Assembly: GCA_016783105.1 (NCBI GenBank)
Contig: JADHXF010000075.1
Location: forward strand, 1 to 6,614
Origin: Dehalococcoidales bacterium
Lineage (GTDB): Bacteria > Chloroflexota > Dehalococcoidia > Dehalococcoidales > RBG-16-60-22
Direction: 5' to 3'
DNA: 6,614 bases
The translations under genes and the position numbers were made by a program. Within the stretch, counting starts at the first letter, position 1, and every line of letters begins with the position of its first letter. The notes under the pieces are model-generated. The model ran no database searches. It had not been told where the DNA came from and saw nothing but the letters and a program-made list of their open reading frames with translations. This document shows, piece by piece, positions 1 through 5,241 of the stretch.

Positions 1-108
1 ATCATTTACCACTACCGCGGCGCCTTCTCTCGCCAGAGTGGTAGCGATAGCCTGACCAATCCCCTGGCCGGCACCGGTGACAATGGCTACCTGTCCTTTT
101 AGCCTCAT
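1..108 (-). CDS. SDR family NAD(P)-dependent oxidoreductase, N-terminal part (runs off left edge)
   Basis: Only the first 36 codons are inside the window. They read [20 protein letters not shown] and continue through a second beta strand ending VVVND. The TGAGQGIG glycine motif (residues 11-18) is the TGxxxGIG dinucleotide-binding signature of classical short-chain dehydrogenases/reductases, and the Asp at residue 36 at the end of beta-2 is where many NAD(H)-preferring members bind the adenosine ribose. The start is supported by AGGAGA (plus positions 115-120) 6-7 nt upstream of the ATG. The catalytic Ser-Tyr-Lys region is outside the window, so the substrate cannot be told; such enzymes oxidise or reduce alcohols, hydroxyacids, sugars or acyl-carrier-bound ketones. 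It lies 112 bp downstream of the ComB homologue on the same strand but has its own good promoter. Family assignment is firm, function open. Confidence 0.92.
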   Translation of the reverse strand, partial: MRLKGQVAIVTGAGQGIGQAIATTLAREGAAVVVND

Positions 109-114
109 TTTCCA

Positions 115-120
115 TCTCCT
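115..120 (-). promoter_or_regulatory. Ribosome binding site of the SDR gene
   Basis: Minus-strand AGGAGA ends 6 nt before the ATG at 106-108. It fixes the start; an earlier ATG overlapping it (GGAGATGG) is out of frame and too close to the Shine-Dalgarno bases. Confidence 0.75.
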
Positions 121-146
121 TTTTTACTTCACATAATGTATTCTTA

Positions 147-174
147 ATTATAGACCTGTTCAGGCAAATGTCTA
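147..174 (-). promoter_or_regulatory. Predicted sigma-70-type promoter for the SDR gene
   Basis: On the minus strand TAGACA (169-174; 5 of 6 to TTGACA) is separated by 16 bp from a perfect TATAAT (147-152). Transcription would begin near 140, giving a leader of about 30 nt that contains the ribosome binding site. The spacer includes a small palindrome, CCTGTTCAGG (155-164), which could be a half-occupied operator but is short enough to be chance. A second TATAAT occurs about 30 bp further upstream without a clear -35. This promoter suggests the SDR gene can be expressed independently of comB. Confidence 0.6.
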
Positions 175-220
175 ATGATTATACGATAAAAAAGGCGCTG
201 ACTGTATAAGTAATGGCCAA

Positions 221-979
221 TCATTCTTCATTGACGACGATGCGGCTGCCGTCAAAGAGCGGCACAATGCGGTATTTATCTATCTGGCTGGCATATTCCA
301 GGTCAGCGGCAAAGCCGATATCTTTGAGGTAACGACCATGTTCGCTGGCAGCGAAAACGGCAAGCGGTTTTTCACGGTTCGTCCTGGAATATTCGGCAGC
401 CGATACAGCGGCGTCGCTGAACTCAGGAAATATGCCGGATTCAGTAAATTCGGATTGCAAGCGCTGTGCCATCAATCCGGCGCAGTAAAAGTCCTCCAGC
501 GATGGCTGGCCATGACGCCCCGCACAGATGAGGAGGATTCTCTTCAGTGCCTTGTTCGCCGCTGCTCTCGCCACGGCTGCGGACACGGCGGATAAGTTGA
601 CCAGCGCCGCGAGGTACACGGGCCTGGCGCTGCCTCGAAAAGCCCGGCGCAGGGCGGGCGTACCGTTGGTGGTTGAGAAGTAAATCACCCTGCCGGGCAT
701 TTTGCTTGAGTCAAGATATTCGATAGGGGAGTTCCCCAGGTGGAATCCGGGAATGCGCAGACCTCTTCTTTCACCACCGAGCAGGAAAGGGATGTTATCT
801 CCTGATTTCGCGCGGCGTCGGGCCTCGGCGGCCGTAGTGCAGGGGCGAACCTCGCTGGCACCGTGCGCCAGTGCCGTAACTATGGTGGTGGTGGCGCGGA
901 GGACGTCAATAACCACGCACAGTGCGTCTTCAAAACGAACTGGCAGCAACCGTGGCGTTGAGACGATATCTATTTTCAT
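221..979 (-). CDS. comB: ComB-family 2-phosphosulfolactate phosphatase
   Basis: The 252-residue product matches the ComB family (Mg-dependent acid phosphatase that hydrolyses 2-phosphosulfolactate to sulfolactate; step two of archaeal coenzyme M synthesis, also widespread in bacteria that do not make coenzyme M). Visible family blocks are DVLRATTT (residues 25-32), GGER (68-71), GNSP (82-85), TTNGT (103-107) and CAGRHGQPSLED (152-163); there is no signal peptide, so it is cytoplasmic. The reading frame is open upstream to 1129, but the 50 extra residues do not resemble the family and would run over a likely promoter, and the ATG at 977-979 gives MKIDIV, a typical family start with the usual length. 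The Shine-Dalgarno is weak (AGAG about 2 nt before the ATG). It follows dctM by 191 bp on the same strand. In bacteria the physiological substrate is not certain and may be another phosphorylated hydroxyacid. Confidence 0.88.
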   Translation of the reverse strand: MKIDIVSTPRLLPVRFEDALCVVIDVLRATTTIVTALAHGASEVRPCTTAAEARRRAKSGDNIPFLLGGERRGLRIPGFHLGNSPIEYLDSSKMPGRVIYFSTTNGTPALRRAFRGSARPVYLAALVNLSAVSAAVARAAANKALKRILLICAGRHGQPSLEDFYCAGLMAQRLQSEFTESGIFPEFSDAAVSAAEYSRTNREKPLAVFAASEHGRYLKDIGFAADLEYASQIDKYRIVPLFDGSRIVVNEE

Positions 980-1022
980 GCTCTGGATTAACAATTGCGG
1001 TGAATTAGGCGGAACCGGTAAA

Positions 1023-1031
1023 AGTATAGCA
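1023..1031 (-). promoter_or_regulatory. Candidate extended -10 promoter for comB
   Basis: Minus-strand TGC-TATACT fits the extended -10 pattern TGn-TATAAT (5 of 6 in the hexamer). No good -35 is present 16-18 bp upstream, as is allowed for extended -10 promoters. Transcription would start near 1016 and give a leader of roughly 37 nt to the ATG at 979. It supports the shorter start for comB. Confidence 0.4.
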
Positions 1032-1112
1032 TATAGCTGGCCTGAGGCATAAATAGCTTCGAAGTATTGCTGTGCCGGCGTTCTCAGGGGAAATGGTAGC
1101 CTGGATATAGAG

Positions 1113-1142
1113 AGGCGGACACAGCCCAAGGCCGGCCCGCCT
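1113..1142 (-). terminator. Weak dyad after dctM, possible terminator or attenuating hairpin
   Basis: AGGCGG and CCGCCT form a 6-bp GC-rich stem around an 18-nt interior that contains the GGCCGGCC palindrome. It begins 29 nt after the dctM stop. In the dctM direction the tail is CTCTATAT rather than a run of T, so it is not a convincing intrinsic terminator; partial read-through into comB remains possible. Confidence 0.3.
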
Positions 1143-1170
1143 TCTTTAATTTATCTTATTATTTACTTAG

Positions 1171-2508
1171 TTAGTCACCAATCATCAGTCCGGGTAGCCA
1201 GGTGATTATTTGTGGGAAAACGGCCAATAAAATAATAACCCCCAGGACTATGAGGACGTAGGGTATAACGCCTCGTATTATGTCCATCACCGTTACGCCC
1301 AGGGAAGGGTCAGCGGCGCCGCGGCAGATGTAAATGCCCATGGCGAATGGCGGCGTCATGAAGGAGGTCTGGAGATTGACGCAGACCATGATGGCTGCCC
1401 AGATTGGGTCAAAGCCCAGCGCTGCGAAGATGGGGGTGATGATGGGCACCATGATGAAGAGAATGCCAATCCAGTCAATGAAGAAGCCCAGCAGGAAGAC
1501 GACGAACATGATGACGCCGAAGGCGCCCCATCTGCCACCGGGCATGCCCATAACCCATCCGGTCACCACCTCGTTGCAGCCAAAGCCAAGGAAGACGCCG
1601 ACGAAGGCGAAGGACATGCCGCCGACGAGGAAGATGAACCCGGAGAGCCTCAGCATCGTTGTCAACACCTCTGTCAGAACCTTGAGGTTGAAACGGCGGT
1701 AGCACATGGTCAGTATGATGGACATGAAGGCACCGGTAGCGGCGGCCTCGGTGGGTGTGGCAATGCCCAGGAAGATGACTCCCAGAACGGAGAAGATGAG
1801 GATGCCCGGCGGCACCAGTGAGACAAGCAGCATTCCCGTCTTCTTCATGAAGGGAACGTTCCTATCTTCAAGAGGCACCGGCGGTGCTATGTCCTTCTGC
1901 GCGAAGGCGCGTATAACAATATAGATGGTGTAACAGGCAGCAATCATGAAGCCGGGGATAAAAGCGCCGAAGAACATCTTGCCCACCGATATCTCCGCCA
2001 TCGGCCCGTAAACCACTATCATGACGCTGGGGGGTATAAGGATGCCCAGAATACCTCCGGCGGTAACAGCACCGGCGGCGAAGCTCTTAGAGTAGCCCCG
2101 CTTTATCATAGAGGGCAGGGCAACCAGCGTGAGCAGCGTTACCGAGGCGGTGATGACGCCAACGGTAGCCGCCATAATCGTACCCACGATGATAGTAACC
2201 ACCGCCAGCCCGCCGCGGAACCCTCCCAGCCAGAGGTAGAGAGTGGCATAGAGCCGTTCAATTAGTCCCGAACGTTCCAGCATCGCCCCCATGAAGACGA
2301 AGAGGGGCACCGCCAGCAGGACGCGGTTGACCATCAGCCGGTAAATGCGCAGGTAAAAAACGCTGCCTACCTGCTCCTGCCAGAGAAAGATGCCGAAGAT
2401 AATACCAAGAAAGCCGATGATGTAGGCCAAGGGGAAACCGGTTATCACCAGAACCAGGACGCCAGCGAGCATCGCAATAGTAACGAACTCAGGATTTAAT
2501 TCAGGCAT
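1171..2508 (-). CDS. dctM: TRAP transporter large permease subunit (DctM family)
   Basis: A 445-residue, highly hydrophobic protein with about a dozen membrane segments, full length for the family. It is the ion-coupled transport subunit of a tripartite ATP-independent periplasmic (TRAP) transporter and carries the substrate across the cytoplasmic membrane. Recognisable DctM blocks are GGILGILIPPSVMIVVYG (residues 151-168), a cytoplasmic hydrophilic loop (about 202-224), GIATPTEAAATGA (248-260), FIDWIGILFIMVP (343-355) and TSFMTPPFAMGIY (381-393). The overall look, with the dctQ and dctP partners, resembles the TakM/FcbT3 (2-oxoacid, mannitol/chloroaromatic) branch, but subfamily placement from memory is inference. 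Its ATG lies inside the end of dctQ (8-nt overlap ATGCCTGA), with AAGGAA just upstream, implying translational coupling and equal production of the two membrane subunits. Confidence 0.96.
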   Translation of the reverse strand: MPELNPEFVTIAMLAGVLVLVITGFPLAYIIGFLGIIFGIFLWQEQVGSVFYLRIYRLMVNRVLLAVPLFVFMGAMLERSGLIERLYATLYLWLGGFRGGLAVVTIIVGTIMAATVGVITASVTLLTLVALPSMIKRGYSKSFAAGAVTAGGILGILIPPSVMIVVYGPMAEISVGKMFFGAFIPGFMIAACYTIYIVIRAFAQKDIAPPVPLEDRNVPFMKKTGMLLVSLVPPGILIFSVLGVIFLGIATPTEAAATGAFMSIILTMCYRRFNLKVLTEVLTTMLRLSGFIFLVGGMSFAFVGVFLGFGCNEVVTGWVMGMPGGRWGAFGVIMFVVFLLGFFIDWIGILFIMVPIITPIFAALGFDPIWAAIMVCVNLQTSFMTPPFAMGIYICRGAADPSLGVTVMDIIRGVIPYVLIVLGVIILLAVFPQIITWLPGLMIGD

Positions 2509-3010
2509 ATTCCTTCCCCTTTATGACATGGTATACGGCGCGGTAGAGGTTGGCCAGGCCCTGTATGAGCAGCAGCGCGAAGCCGAGTAAAATCATCGTC
2601 CGGAGGGGGTACCACGGCGGGTACCAGTAGCCCTCCACGCTTTTCTCCATCACGCCCCAGGACCACCACATCTTGATCCAGGCGGAGCGCACGATCAGCA
2701 AAATTGTGGGGAGAAAGAACACGAGGCCGCCGACAGAATCAATGATGGCCCTCTTACGCGGTGATATGTGGATATAGAACACGTCCACCCGGACGTGGCC
2801 GCGGATTTTCTCCGTATAGGCATAGCCGAAACAATACAGGGACATCCCGAGGGCGATGCCAACCTCGTAGCCCCATATCGTCGGAGCGTTGAATACGTAG
2901 CGGGCAACAACGTCATACACCACGACCAGTATCAGCAGAAGCCCGAACCAGCGGGCAATATTTCCTGCCTTCTCGCTAGTAATATCAATAATATTGAGAA
3001 TTTTTTTCAT
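2501..3010 (-). CDS. dctQ: TRAP transporter small permease subunit (DctQ family)
   Basis: A 169-residue membrane protein with the four-helix plan of DctQ: segments at about residues 21-40, 46-65, 90-109 and 137-157. Family features are RYVFNAPTIWGYE (37-49), GHVRVDVFY (71-79) and the tail PPWYPLRTMILLGFALLLIQG (131-151), which is typical of the small subunits that partner TakP/FcbT-like binding proteins. DctQ pairs with DctM to form the membrane complex and helps dock the binding protein. The ATG at 3008-3010 is preceded only by a weak GGA-type ribosome binding site, in contrast to the strong one of dctP. Together with the hairpin upstream this suggests lower synthesis than the binding protein. 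It overlaps dctM by 8 nt. Confidence 0.94.
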   Translation of the reverse strand: MKKILNIIDITSEKAGNIARWFGLLLILVVVYDVVARYVFNAPTIWGYEVGIALGMSLYCFGYAYTEKIRGHVRVDVFYIHISPRKRAIIDSVGGLVFFLPTILLIVRSAWIKMWWSWGVMEKSVEGYWYPPWYPLRTMILLGFALLLIQGLANLYRAVYHVIKGKEYA

Positions 3011-3030
3011 CGCATTCCATTCTCGTTAAT

Positions 3031-3078
3031 GTTGCAGTCCCCTGCTTCGGTTTCCCGAAGCAGGGGACTTTTGGCAAC
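3031..3078 (-). promoter_or_regulatory. Intercistronic hairpin between dctP and dctQ (mRNA stabiliser/processing element)
   Basis: Arms at 3036-3050 and 3055-3069 are perfectly complementary over 15 bp with a 4-nt loop. On the transcribed (minus) strand the loop reads GAAA between a CGG/CCG closing pair, a GNRA-type tetraloop. The stem can be lengthened by five more pairs (3031-3035 with 3074-3078) across a 4-nt one-sided bulge. It starts directly at the dctP stop codon. No T run follows in the dctP-to-dctQ direction, so full termination is unlikely. Such hairpins behind the first gene of transport operons usually block 3' exonucleases and raise the amount of binding-protein message relative to the permease message. 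Confidence 0.8.
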
Positions 3079-4238
3079 TACATGCGCTCCCAGGTGCCAC
3101 GGACTACTTTCTTGAAGTTCTGAATTGATTTGTAGGTCTTGTCGAAGAAGGGGTCCGCAGCCGCGCGCTCGGCATAGAGAATATCCGCCCTTCTGACCAC
3201 TTCATCAGAAACTGACTGCGGGATGAACTCTAGCGGGACGCCCTGCGACTCCCACAGCGGTACAGACGCAAGGTCTGTCATGACCATGAAGCGGTAGTAG
3301 TTTATGCCTGCCGCTGCGCCCATCTCGTAGCATATCTTCTTCAGGTCGTCAGGAAACTCGTTCCAGGTATCGCGGTTCCACATCTGGGGCTGCCACTCCT
3401 GGGGCTGGCGGGATGACCCGACATACAGATGGTCGACGACTTCATACATCGCTATCGAGTAGTCGTAGCCGGGAGAGCTGAGCTGGTAGGCGTCGAGCAC
3501 GCCGCGCATCAGGGACTCATAGGTCTCCTCGGTGCTGAGCGTGACCACGGAAGCGCCCATATCGGTGAAAATCTTGCCGTCATCGCCGGCAGTCCTGATT
3601 GTCAGGCCCTTGATGTCAGCTGGCCCGGTGATTGCTTTCTTGGAGCCGAGGAATGCCTCGGGCACGGTCTGGAACCCGGGACCCCAGACCACATTGTAGT
3701 CCGCGGTCATCTCTTCCAGCAGGTCCAGGCCCTCTTCCTGCATCCAGAAGAACTGCTCGGTGGGGGTGAGGCCGGCAATCTGGTAGGTGAACAGGTTGCA
3801 GGCGGGGCCGAAGCGGTCCATCCAGTACATGGTGCAGGTGGTGGCGAAGTCAAGCACGCCTTCGTTAACGCCGTCAAGCTCCACCATGGACGGGACTATC
3901 TCGCCGCCCGCGTGAGGGGGCATCGAGAACCGGCCGCCGCTGGCAACCTCAAGGTTTGCCTGAAACTCGGCTACTCCCTTGCAGAAGGTGGAGCCACCGC
4001 CGGCGTGACACTGGGCAACCAGATTCCAGACTTTAGCAGGCTGTGCTGGTGCCGGAGCGGGAGACGGTGCTGGTGATGGTGCGGGAGCCGGTGCCGGTGC
4101 TGGAGCTGGAGCCGGTGCTGGAGCTGGAGCCGGAGCCGGAGCCGGTGCTGGCGCAGGAGCCGGTGCGGCGCAAGCTGCAGCAATGAGGCTGACAATTACT
4201 AGTAATGCTATTAACCCTAATACTATCGATTTTCTCAC
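3078..4238 (-). CDS. dctP: TRAP transporter substrate-binding lipoprotein (DctP family) with Ala-Pro linker
   Basis: The 386-residue extracytoplasmic receptor delivers substrate to DctQM. The frame is open up to 4274, but AGGAGGT (4247-4253) sits 8 nt before a GTG at 4236-4238, giving MRKSIVLGLIALL, so that start is preferred. Order of parts: basic n-region and hydrophobic core (residues 2-19), lipobox-like AAAC with Cys23 (Ala rather than Leu at -3, so a somewhat weak lipobox), an Ala-Pro low-complexity tether (24-68, with two Ser substitutions), then the DctP fold (69-386). Within the fold, DIKGLTIRTAGDDG (208-221) carries the Arg (R215) that in DctP/TakP proteins normally pairs with the substrate carboxylate, followed by the YESLMRGVLDA block (240-250). 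A carboxylate substrate is therefore likely. The protein looks closest to the TakP/FcbT1 branch. It is the first gene of the operon. Confidence 0.95.
   Translation of the reverse strand: MRKSIVLGLIALLVIVSLIAAACAAPAPAPAPAPAPAPAPAPAPAPAPAPAPAPSPAPSPAPAPAQPAKVWNLVAQCHAGGGSTFCKGVAEFQANLEVASGGRFSMPPHAGGEIVPSMVELDGVNEGVLDFATTCTMYWMDRFGPACNLFTYQIAGLTPTEQFFWMQEEGLDLLEEMTADYNVVWGPGFQTVPEAFLGSKKAITGPADIKGLTIRTAGDDGKIFTDMGASVVTLSTEETYESLMRGVLDAYQLSSPGYDYSIAMYEVVDHLYVGSSRQPQEWQPQMWNRDTWNEFPDDLKKICYEMGAAAGINYYRFMVMTDLASVPLWESQGVPLEFIPQSVSDEVVRRADILYAERAAADPFFDKTYKSIQNFKKVVRGTWERM
4035..4169 (-). repeat. Hexanucleotide-type tandem repeat encoding the (Ala-Pro)n tether of DctP
   Basis: About 135 bp of degenerate GCN-CCN units (GCTCCA, GCTCCG, GCACCG, GCCCCG variants) encode alternating Ala and Pro between lipobox Cys23 and Lys69. 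The unit is 6 nt, so gain or loss of units would change tether length without breaking the frame. Third-position variation keeps it from being a perfect repeat. Its role is most likely to hold the binding domain at a distance from the membrane. Confidence 0.9.
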
Positions 4239-4246
4239 TAAGTTAT

Positions 4247-4253
4247 ACCTCCT
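4247..4253 (-). promoter_or_regulatory. Strong ribosome binding site that sets the dctP start at GTG 4238
   Basis: AGGAGGT on the minus strand ends 8 nt before the GTG. The upstream in-frame ATG at 4272-4274 has no Shine-Dalgarno and would put charged and aromatic residues before the signal peptide. Confidence 0.85.
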
Positions 4254-4337
4254 ATACTGATCAAAATACAGCATTAACCGAAGTAATGGCTATAACTGAA
4301 CTTAACCACCCCCTTTTTGCATATCTCTGCTCGACTC

Positions 4338-4365
4338 ATTATACACTAAAAGCAAGCGTTGTAAA
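4338..4365 (-). promoter_or_regulatory. Main predicted promoter of the dctPQM operon
   Basis: TTTACA (4360-4365) and a perfect TATAAT (4338-4343) on the minus strand are 16 bp apart. The predicted start is near 4331, with a leader of about 90 nt to the GTG. The -35 overlaps one of two adjacent dyads, suggesting regulation. Confidence 0.7.
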
Positions 4366-4388
4366 GCGCCACTTTAGCTTCTGAAGCT
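4362..4388. promoter_or_regulatory. Two abutting operator-like dyads at the dctP -35
   Basis: TAAAG-CGCCA-CTTTA (4362-4376) shares its last base with AGCTTC-T-GAAGCT (4376-4388). Both are exact inverted repeats (5 and 6 bp arms). The first overlaps the -35 and the second lies just upstream, a usual place for a repressor or activator site. No regulator gene is in the window to assign to them. Confidence 0.4.
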
Positions 4389-4477
4389 CAGTAACGCTTA
4401 AATTTCAATTTTTGACGTTAGGTGAAGTTATGTTTGTTGATTGAACAGCTTTCTATATTCTGAATAAGTTACTATAT

Positions 4478-4506
4478 AAAATAATATCAAAGAGCATAAT
4501 TGTCAA
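4478..4506 (-). promoter_or_regulatory. Possible distal promoter of dctPQM
   Basis: A perfect TTGACA (4501-4506) is followed after 17 bp by TATTTT (4478-4483; 4 of 6). If used, it would give a leader of more than 230 nt running through the dyads at 4362-4388. The weak -10 in A+T-rich sequence makes this tentative. Confidence 0.35.
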
Positions 4507-4610
4507 GAGCATATAGGTAGGATTGCTTTATTTTTTTATTCTGACATGTTCAGTAGCGGGTAGCCACGATGGTCTCCGGCTAATTCTGAGTTACAGGGAT
4601 TTTCAATATA

Positions 4611-4934
4611 TCATTCATTTTTACTATCCGATAATTCAGCCTCTAAGGAGCTTATGGTAGCTTCAGCCTTTTCCAGCTCAATCTGCAAATCACTCTTTTC
4701 TGCTTCAAGCGTGGAAATCCGGGTTTGTTGCGAGGATATTAAAAATTCCTGGGTAGCCAACGTCTGCTCGAGGTCACAATTAAATTGTACCAGTCGAGAC
4801 ATCTCATCGTGCTGGCTGCTTAGTTTTACAGCGTAGCTTTCAAGCATGGGCGTATAGATAAAATAATTAGCTAAAAATGCCAGTACGCTACTGGCTAATA
4901 AACAGGTTAATATAATTAGCACTATCTTTTTCAT
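4611..4934 (-). CDS. Small single-pass membrane protein with coiled coil, unknown function
   Basis: I do not recognise this 107-residue protein. The frame is open to 4997, but the ATG at 4932-4934 is chosen because AGGAG (4944-4948) lies 9 nt upstream and the product then begins MKKIVLIILTCLL. Residues 4-27 form one hydrophobic segment, either a signal anchor or an uncleaved signal; there is no lipobox. From about residue 35 to the C-terminus it is rich in Glu, Gln, Ser and Leu, and residues 66-103 show heptad-like spacing of hydrophobics (ISTLEAEKSDLQIELEKAEA), predicting a coiled coil outside the membrane. Such small anchored coiled coils can act as scaffolds, division-protein-like partners or phage-shock-like helpers, but nothing here selects one. 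It is a lone gene with its own promoter and a structured leader. Confidence 0.75.
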   Translation of the reverse strand: MKKIVLIILTCLLASSVLAFLANYFIYTPMLESYAVKLSSQHDEMSRLVQFNCDLEQTLATQEFLISSQQTRISTLEAEKSDLQIELEKAEATISSLEAELSDSKNE

Positions 4935-4959
4935 GGCTATCCTCTCCTCTGAAGGGCTG

Positions 4960-5046
4960 CCGTATTTCTGAAAGATTATAGTGTCAGCTTGAATCAAGCT
5001 TTACAGGAACAGAAAAATCGTCTGACAACAACACTATTCGATACGG
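4960..5046 (-). ncRNA. Candidate structured 5' leader of the coiled-coil gene
   Basis: On the transcribed strand CCGTAT (5046-5041) can pair with ATACGG (4965-4960), ATAGTGT (5037-5031) with ACACTAT (4984-4978), and inside them AGCTTGATTCAAGCT (5000-4986) is a 7-bp hairpin by itself; CAGACGATTTTTCTG adds a small 4-bp hairpin. The helices are nested and compatible, giving a three-way-junction-like fold of about 87 nt. It begins about 5 nt after the predicted transcription start and ends about 10 nt before the ribosome binding site. I do not recognise a known riboswitch class. The arms are short and chance cannot be excluded. Confidence 0.35.
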
Positions 5047-5057
5047 TCTGGGTTAAA

Positions 5058-5086
5058 ATTGTAAAACTTATAGGTTCGCAAGTCAA
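5058..5086 (-). promoter_or_regulatory. Predicted promoter of the coiled-coil gene
   Basis: TTGACT (5081-5086; 5 of 6) and TACAAT (5058-5063; 5 of 6) are 17 bp apart on the minus strand. The start would be near 5051, giving a leader of about 117 nt. A perfect TATAAT nearer the gene (4975-4980) has no suitable -35 and forms part of a leader helix. Confidence 0.6.
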
Positions 5087-5241
5087 CGAAAGAAGTACTT
5101 CCAAAGGGCAGCTTCTTTCTTCTTAACAAGCTGATGAAGCAACAGAAAAACGTTCCTGTTTCCAGACAACAATGTAGGATGATTATGTCTTGGTGACAGA
5201 TTTTGATGGCAGTATTTTATCTTTTGATAATAAATAGCGTT

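Larger units (their letters stand above)
4239..4610. other. 372-bp A+T-rich intergenic region upstream of dctP
   Basis: No credible gene is seen on either strand; the longest start-to-stop stretches are a few codons. It holds the dctP leader, one good and one weaker promoter for dctP, and two adjacent dyads near the proximal -35. The part next to the coiled-coil gene (about 4507-4610) shows only a 5-bp dyad (4561-4565 with 4578-4582) and no clear intrinsic terminator for that gene. Confidence 0.7.
4935..5241. other. 307-bp intergenic region between the coiled-coil gene and the methyltransferase
   Basis: No gene is supported here. The left two-thirds contains the promoter and folded leader of the coiled-coil gene. 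The right part holds an 8-bp dyad (5088-5095 with 5112-5119), an 8-pair hairpin including one G-T pair (5141-5160) and an all-A/T hairpin (5217-5230) soon after the methyltransferase stop. None has a T run in the minus direction, so no classical terminator for the methyltransferase is seen. Confidence 0.65.

Noticed and set aside
187..220. Possible intrinsic terminator after comB (short GGC/GCC stem followed by TTTTTT on the minus strand)
   Set aside because: The T run is good, but the stem is only about 3 bp with a long loop, so it does not meet a reasonable terminator standard.
338..1052. Plus-strand open frames at 338-595 and 702-1052
   Set aside because: Opposite strand of comB, whose family motifs are clear; translations look like reversed composition with no domain.
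1334..1924. Met/Lys-rich plus-strand frames and short minus-frame alternatives within dctM
   Set aside because: Shadows of hydrophobic dctM codons; no signals and no similarity.
3429..4076. 215-codon plus-strand open frame opposite dctP
   Set aside because: Antisense shadow of a well-supported DctP gene in G+C-rich codons; no ribosome binding site or recognisable family.
4035..4169. Repeat considered as a CRISPR or other array
   Set aside because: It is an in-frame Ala-Pro coding repeat of 6-nt units with no spacers.
4975..4980. Perfect TATAAT close to the coiled-coil gene
   Set aside because: No suitable -35 at 15-18 bp; the upstream TTGACT-17-TACAAT is a better complete promoter. Kept only as an alternative.
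5088..5119. GAAAGAAG...CTTCTTTC dyad, considered as a terminator of the methyltransferase
   Set aside because: Stem of low GC, 16-nt loop and no T run on the minus strand; a plus-strand reading has no gene to terminate.
5008..5172. Imperfect direct repeat (AACAGAAAAA...GACAACAA at about 5008-5029 and 5141-5172)
   Set aside because: The copies differ by about a 9-nt insertion and several mismatches in A-rich DNA; there is no mobile-element or attachment-site context.
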